Below, piece after piece: positions 1-7,296 of a stretch of 12,962 bases of DNA. The notes beneath the pieces are model-generated. The model saw only the letters and a list, made by a program, of their open reading frames with translations. It did no database searches and was not told the DNA's origin. The translations under genes and the position numbers were made by a program. Each line of letters opens with the position of its first letter. The first letter of the stretch is position 1. Source of the DNA: JOPF136 sp035272605 (GTDB lineage Bacteria > Acidobacteriota > Terriglobia > Acidiferrales > UBA7541). The stretch covers positions 1-12,962 of the forward strand of contig DATEQM010000129.1 of assembly GCA_035272605.1 (NCBI GenBank), read 5' to 3'.

Positions 1-183
1 CAGTGGGTCACTCGCCAGGATAAAGAGGCCGTGGTGATTCTGCCCGCGGAGGAGTTCGAGAGGCTGCTGGCACGTTCCAAGCAGCCGCAGAGCTTGGTCC
101 AGTTCTTCGCCGAATCGCCGCTGGCTCAGGTGGCCATAGACCTGGAGCGCAAGCCGGATTACGGCCGGAAGGTCCGGCTGTGA
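1..183 (+). CDS. Type II antitoxin, Phd/YefM-like, C-terminal part (5' end outside window)
   Basis: Frame 1 is open from the first base and stops at the TGA at 181-183, giving 60 residues of a protein whose start lies off the left edge. The visible part has a short beta/alpha segment (VVILPAEEFERLL) and a tail (SLVQFFAESPLAQVAIDLERKPDYGRKVRL) of the kind found at the toxin-binding C-terminus of Phd/YefM antitoxins paired with FitB-like VapC toxins. In this family the N-terminal part binds operator DNA and the tail blocks the toxin active site; the DNA-binding part is not visible here. The stop codon overlaps the GTG start of the downstream PIN-domain toxin by four bases (GTGA), the usual antitoxin-then-toxin coupling. 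The assignment rests on this tail pattern and on the neighbour. Confidence 0.75.
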   Translation, partial: QWVTRQDKEAVVILPAEEFERLLARSKQPQSLVQFFAESPLAQVAIDLERKPDYGRKVRL

Positions 184-611
184 GCGGGTTTCTGCTGGAT
201 ACCAACGTGATTTCCGAACTCGTGAGGCCCGCACCGGAGGCGAGGGTGGCCGGCTGGGTCGAGGCCACAGATGAGGGCCTGCTGTATCTGAGCGTGCTCA
301 CTCTGGGGGAGATCCGCAAAGGCATCGACTCGCTGCGAGACGTCTCGCGCGGCGTGGCGCTTGAGGCATGGCTCGAAGGTGAACTCGTCCTACGGTTTGC
401 GAATCATATCCTGCCGATAGACCGGGCAATCGCCGACCGCTGGGGACGCCTGGCCGCCCGGGCAGCCGCGGCAAAATCTGCCTTGCCGGTGATTGACGGA
501 TTACTGGCGGCCACGGCGATGGAACACAATCTCACCTTGGTGACCCGCAACACCAGAGATGTCGCCGCGAGCGGCGTCCCGGTGTTCAATCCCTGGGCGG
601 CGCCGCGATAG
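180..611 (+). CDS. vapC: PIN-domain ribonuclease toxin, VapC/FitB-like
   Basis: This 143-residue protein has the size and acidic residues of a VapC/FitB PIN-domain toxin, a Mg2+-dependent RNase that cleaves specific RNAs when free of its antitoxin. It opens with the first PIN motif (FLLDTNVISEL, D7), has the second acidic residue in LGEIRKGI (E44), then D106 in PVIDGLLAATA and the N124/D127 region of LVTRNTRDV. It ends with FNPW, common in FitB-like members. All expected acidic positions are present, so it looks intact. The GTG start at 180 is preferred: a GGAAGG ribosome-binding site at 167-172 lies seven bases upstream, and the start overlaps the antitoxin stop by four bases, implying translational coupling. 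By family precedent, the toxin-antitoxin complex would repress its own promoter upstream of the window. The exact RNA target cannot be read from sequence. Confidence 0.9.
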   Translation: MSGFLLDTNVISELVRPAPEARVAGWVEATDEGLLYLSVLTLGEIRKGIDSLRDVSRGVALEAWLEGELVLRFANHILPIDRAIADRWGRLAARAAAAKSALPVIDGLLAATAMEHNLTLVTRNTRDVAASGVPVFNPWAAPR

Positions 612-656
612 TCCCAGCAGCACATCCGATTCTCGATCAGACAATTGGAGGCATGG

Positions 657-687
657 TCCCTCGGGCCTCGGGCGGCGGTTCGAGGGA
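657..687. repeat. Inverted repeat in the gap after the toxin gene
   Basis: TCCCTCG at 657-663 is the exact reverse complement of CGAGGGA at 681-687, leaving a 17-base loop. A direct repeat of CCTCGGG lies at 659-665 and 666-672. No T-tract follows on either strand, so it is not a convincing intrinsic terminator. It sits in the 247-base gap between the toxin gene and the first TldD gene, where I see no other gene. It could be a weak transcript end, an operator or chance. Confidence 0.3.
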
Positions 688-858
688 GTTCCCGTTCTGC
701 GGTTGCTTCTTGCCGCGCAGCTCATTCTCTCTCTCGCGTACCCTTCGTCCGATTCCTCTCTAGTTCCAACATCCAACGACAACCGCTAACTTGCTCCCGG
801 CCCGCGCTTCCGCCATACTCAATGTTTTGACGCCCTGGATTGACAGGCTCTCATACCC

Positions 859-2637
859 ATGAAAAAACCAGCACGCTTCGCCCTGCTCGGCGCTTTTTTG
901 GCCGCAACGCTATCGGCCGCTCCGGCCTGGCCTCCAGTCCCGTCCTCGGACGAGGCCGCGCGCGCCGTGAATCCTGCCTCCGACGCGTTGCTCGACTCCA
1001 TGCAGTCGGAGCTGCAGCGCGCTTCCACGAGCCTTTCGAAGTCCGACCCGCCCGCCTATTTCCTGAGCTATTCGGCATATGACGGCGATTCGGTGACCAT
1101 TGTGGCGTCGTATGGCAGCCTGCTGGCTTCCTTTTCCAACCGGGTTCGCCGGGCCGGCGTGATCGTTCGCGTTGGCTCGCCGGAACTGGACAACACGCAT
1201 GGCCAGAACCGCCGGTCCGCAATCACTCAGGACGAGTTGCCGCTGGAAGACGACCGGGGCGCGCTGGTGCGCAGCTTCTGGTGGCTCACGAATCGAGGGT
1301 ATCGCTCCTCGGCGCCGGCTTTTCTGAAAGTGAAGACGGACACGGCGGTGCGCTCCGAGGAGGAAGACAAATCCGCGGATTTCTCCGCCGAGCCGCCCCA
1401 GGTGCAAGTGGACACCCGCGTTCCCTCCAGCGACCTGAAGGTGCATGAATGGGAGGAGCGCCTACGGCGCGCCTCCGCCTGGTTCCGCGAGTACCCGGAA
1501 ATCTACGAGTCGGAGGCCGTCTTCCAGGCGCAGACGTCCGACTTTCACTTCACTTCGAGCGAGGGCAGCCGCCTGGCGCAGCCGAGCCGGCTGGCCCGCC
1601 TGGTTGTGGAAGCGATGACGCGCGCGGACGACGGCATGGAATTGATGCGCGTGGAGACCTATCAGGCCCCGCAGGCCTCCGATCTGCCCAGCGACGCCAA
1701 ACTCCGCGCCGACGCCGAGAAAATGGCCGCGGACTTGAAAGCCCTGCGCGCCGCTCCCGTGGCCGAGCCTTTTGCCGGGCCGGCGCTGCTCTCCGGCCGC
1801 GCCGCCGCCGTGTTTTTCCATGAGGTGCTCGGACACCGTCTGGAGGGCCACCGGCAGCGCGACGAGGAGGAAGGCCAGACCTTTACCAAAAAAGTGGGCC
1901 AGCAAGTGGTCCCGGCATTTCTCAGCATCGCGGACGACCCCACGATCTCCACCCTGGCCGGCGAAAAACTGAGCGGCTCGTATGCCTTCGACGACGAGGG
2001 CCAGCCTGCCCAGCGTGTGGAACTGGTACAGAACGGCGTACTGCGCAATTTCCTGATGTCGCGTATGCCCATCAAAGGCTTCAGCCGCTCGAATGGCCAC
2101 GGCCGCGCCCAGCCCGGCCTGATGCCCACCGGCCGGCAGGGTAACCTCATCGTTACCTCGACGAATAGGGTCAAAGAGACAGAGCTGCGGCAGCGCTTAA
2201 TCGACGAAGTGAAAAAACAGGGCAAACCGTATGGCCTCTACTTCGAGGACGTGCAGGGAGGATTCACGCTCACGCAGCGCGGGCTGCCCCAGGCCTTCCA
2301 GGTTCTCCCGGTGATCGTGTGGCGGGTGTACGCGGACGGCCGGCCGGATGAACTGGTGCGCGGCGTGGACATCGTGGGCACGCCGCTCGCCGCGCTGAAT
2401 CGCATCCTGGTAACCGGCGACACGATGCACGTCTTCAACGGCATCTGCGGGGCCGAATCCGGCAGCGTGCCGGTGTCCGCTGTTGCCCCCGCCATGCTGT
2501 TCTCGGAAATCGAGGTGCAGAAACGCGAACATTCGCACGAGCGCCCGCCGCTGCTGGCCCCGCCGGGATTCGAAACCACCGCGACGTCGCCCGCGCCGGC
2601 AAAGGCGGCAGCAAAGCCGCGGGGAGCGTCGCGATGA
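859..2637 (+). CDS. Exported TldD-family metallopeptidase (catalytic member)
   Basis: This 592-residue protein belongs to the TldD/PmbA (peptidase U62) family, zinc metallopeptidases that in E. coli work as a TldD-TldE heterodimer on unfolded or modified peptides. The active-site motif HEVLGHRLEGH starts at H321: H321, E322 and H326 form the HExxxH site. The downstream GICGAESG element places C530 where the family has its third metal ligand. The glycine-rich SNGHGRAQPG and YAFDDEGQ segments typical of the family lie between them. Unlike cytoplasmic TldD, it has a Sec signal peptide (MKKPARF, then a hydrophobic stretch, likely cut after APA at about residue 23), so it should act in the periplasm or outside. 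It is also longer than the usual 450-480 residues, with an added N-terminal domain and an Ala/Pro-rich tail. No clear ribosome-binding site precedes the ATG; the signal peptide supports the start. Its stop overlaps the next start (ATGA). The substrate is unknown. Confidence 0.9.
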   Translation: MKKPARFALLGAFLAATLSAAPAWPPVPSSDEAARAVNPASDALLDSMQSELQRASTSLSKSDPPAYFLSYSAYDGDSVTIVASYGSLLASFSNRVRRAGVIVRVGSPELDNTHGQNRRSAITQDELPLEDDRGALVRSFWWLTNRGYRSSAPAFLKVKTDTAVRSEEEDKSADFSAEPPQVQVDTRVPSSDLKVHEWEERLRRASAWFREYPEIYESEAVFQAQTSDFHFTSSEGSRLAQPSRLARLVVEAMTRADDGMELMRVETYQAPQASDLPSDAKLRADAEKMAADLKALRAAPVAEPFAGPALLSGRAAAVFFHEVLGHRLEGHRQRDEEEGQTFTKKVGQQVVPAFLSIADDPTISTLAGEKLSGSYAFDDEGQPAQRVELVQNGVLRNFLMSRMPIKGFSRSNGHGRAQPGLMPTGRQGNLIVTSTNRVKETELRQRLIDEVKKQGKPYGLYFEDVQGGFTLTQRGLPQAFQVLPVIVWRVYADGRPDELVRGVDIVGTPLAALNRILVTGDTMHVFNGICGAESGSVPVSAVAPAMLFSEIEVQKREHSHERPPLLAPPGFETTATSPAPAKAAAKPRGASR

Positions 2638-4337
2638 TGTCCCCCCGGTCGCTCCTCGCTCCGCTGCTGTGTGTCGCATTCGCCCTGTGTCTGGCGGTTC
2701 GCGCCCCCGGCAGCTCGATGCCGCCCGCCGTGGATGCGCCACGCGCCTCGGGCGTCTCTGCCGCCGCGGCCGCTGCGGCTTCCGATCCGGTGCTCGAGGC
2801 CATGCAGCAGGAACTGGAACGCTCCAAGGCCCAGCTGAAAATGGAGAATGTGCCCGCGCCCTTCTATATCGAATACCGCGTGGTGGACAGCGACAACTAC
2901 GATTTGCGGGCGGAGTACGGATCCACGGAGAACGAGCGCCGGAGGCGATTCCGCTTTGGCCGCGTGGTGGTGCGCGTGGGCGATTATCACCTGGATAGTT
3001 TCTACGAGTCGGGCACGGGCGAAGCTTTCACCATGCCTCTGGACAACGACACGCTGGCCCTCCGCCATGCCCTGTGGCTGGCCACCGACAGCGCCTATAA
3101 ATCCGCGAACGAGGCCCTGACGGCGAAACAGGGGCTCTACAAGCGGTTTGCCATCGCGCAAACGGTGGACGACTTTGCCAAAGAGCCGGCCGTCCAGTCG
3201 CTTGGTCCCCTCGCCAAACTGGAATTCGATTCCGCCAAATGGCGCTCGCTGCTCGAAGCTGCCACCGGGCTGTATCGCGACTATCCCGAGGTGGAGACCG
3301 TGAACGCGGAAGCTCATTTCGTTGCCACGAACACTTATTTCATCAACACGGAAGGCACGGTGCTGCGCAGCGGCCGCGCCGGCTATTCCGTCTCCCAGGT
3401 GGGCAGCACCCAGGCACCGGACGGCATGCGGCTGGAGCGCTCCCCGGGCGAGGCCTACGGCGACCCCTCCGAACTCCCCTCGCGCGAGAAAGTCCTGGGC
3501 GACATGCGCGAGATGCTGCAAACGCTGACGGATATGCGCAAGGCGCCGATCGTGGAAGAGGAATACCGCGGCCCGGTGCTGTTCGCGGCGGACGCCACGA
3601 ACGACGTGGTCGAATCGCTCCTGGCCGCGAACATCGTGGGGCGGCGACCGCAGCCCAACGTTTCCGCGAGGACGGTGGGCGCTTTCGCCTCGAGCTACAA
3701 GAGCCGCGTACTGCCCGATTTTCTGTCGCTGGTGGACGATCCCACGCAGGAGAAATTCGCCGGGCACTCCCTGATCGGCAGTTATCGAGTGGACGACGAA
3801 GGGGTGCGCGCCGCACCCTTGGAGGTAGTCGAAAAGGGAATTCTGGATAACTTCCTGGTGGGTCGCCGCCCTATCCGAGGCTTTACGGAATCCAATGGGC
3901 ACGGCCGCCTGGCCCAGGCCGGGCAAACCGAGCCCTCGCCTGGGGTGCTCCTGCTGCGGGTCGCCCAGCCGCTTTCCCCGGAGGAGTTGCGGCAAAAGCT
4001 GCTGGACCTCTGCCGCCAGCAGGATCGTCCCTACTGCTACTCCGTCGAGACGCTGGGGCCGCGCCTCTCTCCGCGCCTGCTCTACCGCGTGTGGTCCAAG
4101 GACGGACGCCGCGAGCTGGTGCGCGGCGCGGAATTCCAGGAACTGGACACGCGCAGCCTGCGCTCCGACGTCATCGCCGCCGGCAACGACTTTCTGGTGA
4201 GCAATCGCCTGGGGCTCACCCCGCGCACCGTGATCAGCCCCTCGATCCTATTCGATGAGCTGGTAGTGAAACGCGCGGATCAAGCCCGCGAGAAGCTGCC
4301 GGAGTATCCGGCACCGCCGCTCCCGTCGGGCCACTGA
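2634..4337 (+). CDS. Exported TldD/TldE-like paralogue lacking the metal-binding motif
   Basis: This 567-residue protein aligns along its whole length with the upstream TldD homologue, including the N-terminal domain, the RxYPE region near the middle, SYRVDDEGVRA and PIRGFTESNGHGRLAQAG. The catalytic region is destroyed. Where the neighbour has FFHEVLGH this one has VVESLLAA, so the two histidines become V326 and A331 while the glutamate stays as E327. The later cysteine region (GICGAESG in the neighbour) is replaced by NRLGLTP. It therefore should not bind zinc in the family manner and probably serves as a TldE-like partner or regulatory subunit. An N-terminal hydrophobic stretch (LLAPLLCVAFALCLAV) after MMSPRS is a signal peptide, without a lipobox. 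The start at 2634 overlaps the upstream TGA (ATGATG; the second ATG at 2637 is equally possible), implying coupled translation and near-equal amounts. The inactive role is inferred; homology to the neighbour is directly visible. Confidence 0.88.
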   Translation: MMSPRSLLAPLLCVAFALCLAVRAPGSSMPPAVDAPRASGVSAAAAAAASDPVLEAMQQELERSKAQLKMENVPAPFYIEYRVVDSDNYDLRAEYGSTENERRRRFRFGRVVVRVGDYHLDSFYESGTGEAFTMPLDNDTLALRHALWLATDSAYKSANEALTAKQGLYKRFAIAQTVDDFAKEPAVQSLGPLAKLEFDSAKWRSLLEAATGLYRDYPEVETVNAEAHFVATNTYFINTEGTVLRSGRAGYSVSQVGSTQAPDGMRLERSPGEAYGDPSELPSREKVLGDMREMLQTLTDMRKAPIVEEEYRGPVLFAADATNDVVESLLAANIVGRRPQPNVSARTVGAFASSYKSRVLPDFLSLVDDPTQEKFAGHSLIGSYRVDDEGVRAAPLEVVEKGILDNFLVGRRPIRGFTESNGHGRLAQAGQTEPSPGVLLLRVAQPLSPEELRQKLLDLCRQQDRPYCYSVETLGPRLSPRLLYRVWSKDGRRELVRGAEFQELDTRSLRSDVIAAGNDFLVSNRLGLTPRTVISPSILFDELVVKRADQAREKLPEYPAPPLPSGH

Positions 4338-4406
4338 TGCCCCGCGACGCGGCGCGGGTGTAAGATTCTCCGAGCGCCTGCCCGCCATCGCGGCCAGGCA
4401 TCGCCC

Positions 4407-5210
4407 ATGCGCTTCGCATGCAATGCCATTCTCGTTGTTTCCACGATTCTCGCCGCGCCGGCCGGTTTCTCGCCCTCGCAGCGAACCCAGGCGGCCGCGC
4501 CGCGCGTGCCCGTAGTCGTCGAACTCTTCACTTCAGAGGGATGTTCGGACTGTCCTCCCGCGGACAAGTTCCTCGCCGAACTGGGCCGGACGCAGCCGGT
4601 GGCGGAAGCCCTGATCATTCCCCTCGAAGAGCACGTGGACTACTGGGACCACGACGGCTGGCGCGATCCCTTTTCCGATCCCCTGTTTACCTGGCGCCAG
4701 CAGTGGTATGCGCAGCACTTCGGCCTTGCCGGTCCGGCCACGCCGGAGATGGTGGTGGACGGGCGCGCGCAGTTTCTGGGCAGGGCAGTGGGCAAAATGC
4801 GCGAAGCCATCGTGGAGTCTGCGCGCGCCCCGCGCGCCCTGGTGGCTCTCACGCTCGCCCCGGGTGGAGAGAAGGGCGCCCTGCAAGCCACCATCCGCAT
4901 CCAGGACTACCCCTCCAATCTCCCTGAGAAGGACGACAAAGCGGAGGTCCGCGTGGCCGTCACGGAAGATGACCTGCCCTCCGATGTGCGCGCCGGTGAA
5001 AATTCCGGAAAGCATCTCGAGCATCAAGCCGTGGTGCGAAAACTCTTGTCCGTCGGCGAGGTGAAGCCGGGTGAAGCCTTCTCCAAGGAAGTAAAGATTC
5101 CCCTCGCCCGGGAATGGAATCCGGAGCACCTTCACGTGGTCGTCTTCCTTGAAGCCCATTCCTCCCACCAAATCGTCGGTGCCACAACCTCGCCGGCTAT
5201 TTCCCGCTAG
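4407..5210 (+). CDS. DUF1223 family exported protein with thioredoxin-like CxxC
   Basis: This 267-residue protein matches the DUF1223 family, exported proteins of unknown function with a thioredoxin-like N-terminal fold. Family hallmarks are visible: VVELFTSEGCSDCPPAD with C46 and C49 forming CxxC, then EEHVDYWDHDGWRDPFS, the TPEMVVDG segment, and the late VTEDDLPSDVRAGENSG and LEHQAVVR blocks. The first 30 residues form a Sec signal peptide (hydrophobic AILVVSTILAAPAG), so it should be periplasmic. The CxxC could support a redox or metal role, but no activity is established and the gap from the motif to a cis-proline was not checked structurally. Length fits the family. The gene lies 69 bases after the TldD-like pair on the same strand with no terminator between, so it may share their transcript. 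The ATG at 4407 lacks a clear ribosome-binding site, and is chosen because it gives the complete signal peptide. Confidence 0.88.
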   Translation: MRFACNAILVVSTILAAPAGFSPSQRTQAAAPRVPVVVELFTSEGCSDCPPADKFLAELGRTQPVAEALIIPLEEHVDYWDHDGWRDPFSDPLFTWRQQWYAQHFGLAGPATPEMVVDGRAQFLGRAVGKMREAIVESARAPRALVALTLAPGGEKGALQATIRIQDYPSNLPEKDDKAEVRVAVTEDDLPSDVRAGENSGKHLEHQAVVRKLLSVGEVKPGEAFSKEVKIPLAREWNPEHLHVVVFLEAHSSHQIVGATTSPAISR

Positions 5211-5276
5211 TGAGCGCTCCACATTTCCCACCCAGTCCGGGCGAGGGTCTGGTATTTTGGCGCGGAGGATTTTTCC

Positions 5277-6404
5277 ATGCATTCCCTTCTCACCGTGAGG
5301 CGACACGCCGTGGCGGCCCTCATTCTTCTGTTGCTGTTGACCGTGGCGTTGCTCCCAGTTCCGGCGCAGCAGCCGCCGCAATTCAGAGTGGACGCCGCCT
5401 GGCCTCTGGAGTTACCGAACAATTGGATCATGGGGCAGGTCGGCGGCCTGGCCGCGGACTCCCACGACCACATCTGGGTGCTCCAGCGTCCCGGCTCGGA
5501 CACCCCGGACGAACTGGGCGCGGCGCAGTTGCCCAAGCGTTCCATGTGTTGCCTGGCCGCGCCGCCGGTGCTGGAATTCGACGCCGCCGGCCATCTCCTT
5601 CACTCCTGGGGTGGCCCCGGTCCCGCCTCGGCGGGCTACAACTGGCCCAAATCCGAACACGGCATCCACGTGGACAAGCACGGCGACGTGTGGATTGGCG
5701 GCAATGGGCCCGCCGACCGCATGGTGCTGAAATTCACGCAGGATGGCCGCTTCCTGATGCAGATCGGCAAGCCCTCAACGGATCCGATGGACAGCTCGCG
5801 CACCGACATCCTCGGCCGCCCCGCAGGAATCGACGTGGACGAAGCCGCCCACGAGGTGTACATCGCAGATGGCTACGGAAACAAGCGCGTCATCGTCTAC
5901 GATTCCGAGACCGGCGCCTTCAAGCGCCTGTGGGGCGCCTACGGAAACAAGCCTTCCGACGCCGACCCCGGCCCGTACGCGCCGGGCGCCCCCAAGGCCC
6001 AGCAGTTCCGGAATCCCGTCCATTGCCTGCACATCGCGGAGGACGGTCTTGTGTACGTCTGCGACCGGGTGAACAACCGCATTCAGGTGTTCAGCAAGCA
6101 GGGCAAGTTTGTGCAGGAGTTTTTCGTGCGTTCGGAGACACTCGGCCAGGGCTCGGCGTGGGATCTGGCATTCTCCGGCGACAAAGGCCAGAGGTTCCTC
6201 TTCGTGGCCGATGGGGAAGACAACGTGATCTGGACCCTCGAGCGCGACGACGGCAGTCTCCTGGGCACCACCGGCCACAACGGACGCAACGCCGGCCAGT
6301 TCCACTGGATCCACCAGATCGCCTCCGACTCCGCCGGCAACCTCTACACCGGCGAGGTGGACAGCGGCAAACGCATCCAACGTTTCGTGGTCGCCAAGGA
6401 ATGA
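5277..6404 (+). CDS. Exported NHL-repeat / six-bladed beta-propeller protein
   Basis: This 375-residue protein starts with a strong Sec signal peptide (long leucine-rich core, likely cut after PVPA at residue 30) and then folds, by motif, into an NHL-type beta-propeller. Repeated blades show the pattern of a G-I/L-x-hydrophobic start, a D-G/A-x-hydrophobic-Y/W turn and an N-x-R-I/V-x-V-F/Y end. Examples are GRPAGIDVDEAAHEVYIADGY followed by NKRVIVYD, and NRIQVFSKQGKFVQEF near the middle, plus a blade near residue 340 with GNLYTGEVDSGKRIQRF. Such proteins act outside the cytoplasm as binding scaffolds or, in a few families, as lyases; no catalytic set is recognised here. An adjacent CC pair lies in SMCCLAAPP. 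A GGAGGA site at 5264-5269, seven bases before the ATG, supports the start. It is 66 bases downstream of the DUF1223 gene with no terminator between. Ligand unknown. Confidence 0.85.
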   Translation: MHSLLTVRRHAVAALILLLLLTVALLPVPAQQPPQFRVDAAWPLELPNNWIMGQVGGLAADSHDHIWVLQRPGSDTPDELGAAQLPKRSMCCLAAPPVLEFDAAGHLLHSWGGPGPASAGYNWPKSEHGIHVDKHGDVWIGGNGPADRMVLKFTQDGRFLMQIGKPSTDPMDSSRTDILGRPAGIDVDEAAHEVYIADGYGNKRVIVYDSETGAFKRLWGAYGNKPSDADPGPYAPGAPKAQQFRNPVHCLHIAEDGLVYVCDRVNNRIQVFSKQGKFVQEFFVRSETLGQGSAWDLAFSGDKGQRFLFVADGEDNVIWTLERDDGSLLGTTGHNGRNAGQFHWIHQIASDSAGNLYTGEVDSGKRIQRFVVAKE

Positions 6405-6429
6405 GAAAGGCGCCCACGGGCCGGCGCTC

Positions 6430-6449
6430 GCGGAGGAGATCGTCTCCGC
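6430..6449 (+). repeat. Short inverted repeat after the propeller gene
   Basis: GCGGAG at 6430-6435 pairs with CTCCGC at 6444-6449; an alternative register pairs GGAGA with TCTCC around 6435-6447. It lies 25 bases after the propeller stop codon. No T-run follows, so intrinsic termination is doubtful, but it marks a possible transcript boundary before the response-regulator gene. Confidence 0.3.
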
Positions 6450-6513
6450 AGATGAATATCGTGTTAATCCGAAGTTACGCGCCGAAGAAAGCTGCATGCA
6501 TAACACAAAAAAC

Positions 6514-6542
6514 TCGCACGCCGCAAAGCGGCCCGCTATAGA
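6514..6542 (+). promoter_or_regulatory. Weak candidate promoter ahead of the response regulator
   Basis: A TATAGA hexamer at 6537-6542 resembles a sigma-70 -10 box. The hexamer 17 bases upstream (TCGCAC at 6514-6519) is a poor -35 match. The same TATAGA word occurs in the better candidate at 11382-11387. The placement would give a leader of about 50 bases with two small hairpins before the ribosome-binding site. Only the -10 resemblance supports it. Confidence 0.2.
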
Positions 6543-6584
6543 CTCTTCTGCGGGGGCGTTTCGCCCAGCCCGGGAGCGTCCCGC

Positions 6585-6590
6585 GGGAGG
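6585..6590 (+). promoter_or_regulatory. Ribosome-binding site that fixes the GTG start of the response regulator
   Basis: GGGAGG at 6585-6590 stands ten bases before the GTG at 6601. A nearer ATG at 6593 is out of frame and meets a stop after three codons, so it cannot be the start. The reading frame stays open upstream to 6496, but those 35 residues resemble no receiver-domain sequence. Confidence 0.65.
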
Positions 6591-6600
6591 TCATGCGCAA

Positions 6601-7296
6601 GTGAGGCGGCTGCTGATCGTAGAAGATGATAAAGACATCGTCGAACTGGTGCGTTACAACCTGGAAAAGGAAGGCTACCAGACGAACGTGGCCGTGGACG
6701 GGCTGACGGCTCTTTCCACGCTCAAAAAATCGCCTCCCGATCTGGTGATTCTGGACCTGATGCTCCCGAAGCTGCCCGGCCTGGAAGTGTGCCGCGAAAT
6801 CCGCCGCGACCAATCGCTGAACCGCCTGCCCATCCTGATGCTCACGGCGCGCGGGGAGGAGGCGGACCGAGTGGTGGGCCTGGAGATGGGCGCGGACGAT
6901 TACGTGACCAAGCCGTTCAGCCCGCGCGAGCTGGTGGCGCGGGTGAAAGCCCTGCTGCGCCGCACCGAGCCCGCCGGGGAGATGGACAAACCCATCGAGA
7001 TTCGCGGGCTGCACATTGACCCGGCCTCGTATCGCGTGGCGCGCGGGGGCAAGCCGGTGGCGCTGAGCACGCTCGAGTTTCGCCTGCTCTATTACCTGGC
7101 GCGCCGGCCGGACCGCGTATTTTCGCGGGACCAGTTGCTGGACGCCGTATGGGGCACGGACCGCTTCGTTACGCCGCGCAGTGTGGACGTGTACATCCGG
7201 CGGCTGCGCGAAAAGGTGGAAGCGGATCCCGAAAAGCCCGAGTACTTGAAAACCGTGCGCGGTGCAGGCTACATTTTTGACGCGCGTGGCGAATAA
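6601..7296 (+). CDS. phoB: OmpR/PhoB-family response regulator
   Basis: With the GTG start at 6601 this is 231 residues, almost exactly the length of PhoB. The receiver domain begins at once (RRLLIVEDD) with acidic residues D9 and D10, phospho-acceptor D52 in LVILDLMLP, T82 in MLTARGEE and K104 in YVTKPFSP, a complete set. A C-terminal winged-helix DNA-binding domain follows from about residue 130, with the typical LSTLEFRLLYYLARRPDRVFSR helix start, a DVYIRRLREKV recognition-helix region and a VRGAGYIF ending. It should be phosphorylated by the overlapping kinase and then bind DNA as a dimer. PhoB is the closest name on both sequence and the PhoR-like partner, but no pst or phoU genes are in view, so a phosphate role is inferred. 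An in-frame extension to 6496 is possible but unsupported. Confidence 0.88.
   Translation: MRRLLIVEDDKDIVELVRYNLEKEGYQTNVAVDGLTALSTLKKSPPDLVILDLMLPKLPGLEVCREIRRDQSLNRLPILMLTARGEEADRVVGLEMGADDYVTKPFSPRELVARVKALLRRTEPAGEMDKPIEIRGLHIDPASYRVARGGKPVALSTLEFRLLYYLARRPDRVFSRDQLLDAVWGTDRFVTPRSVDVYIRRLREKVEADPEKPEYLKTVRGAGYIFDARGE

Noticed and set aside
840..845. TTGACA as the -35 box of the TldD gene
   Set aside because: It lies only 13 bases before the ATG, leaving no room for a -10 box and a start site upstream of the codon.
2238..3995. 585-codon minus-strand frame antisense to the TldD pair
   Set aside because: It lacks any family pattern and is rich in His, Arg and Gly, as expected opposite a GC-rich gene; the sense genes are well supported.
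5210..6541. 443-codon plus-strand frame covering the propeller gene, starting with GTG overlapping the DUF1223 stop
   Set aside because: It is Arg/Gly/Pro-rich with no motif or signal peptide. The overlapping frame has a ribosome-binding site, signal peptide and propeller blades.
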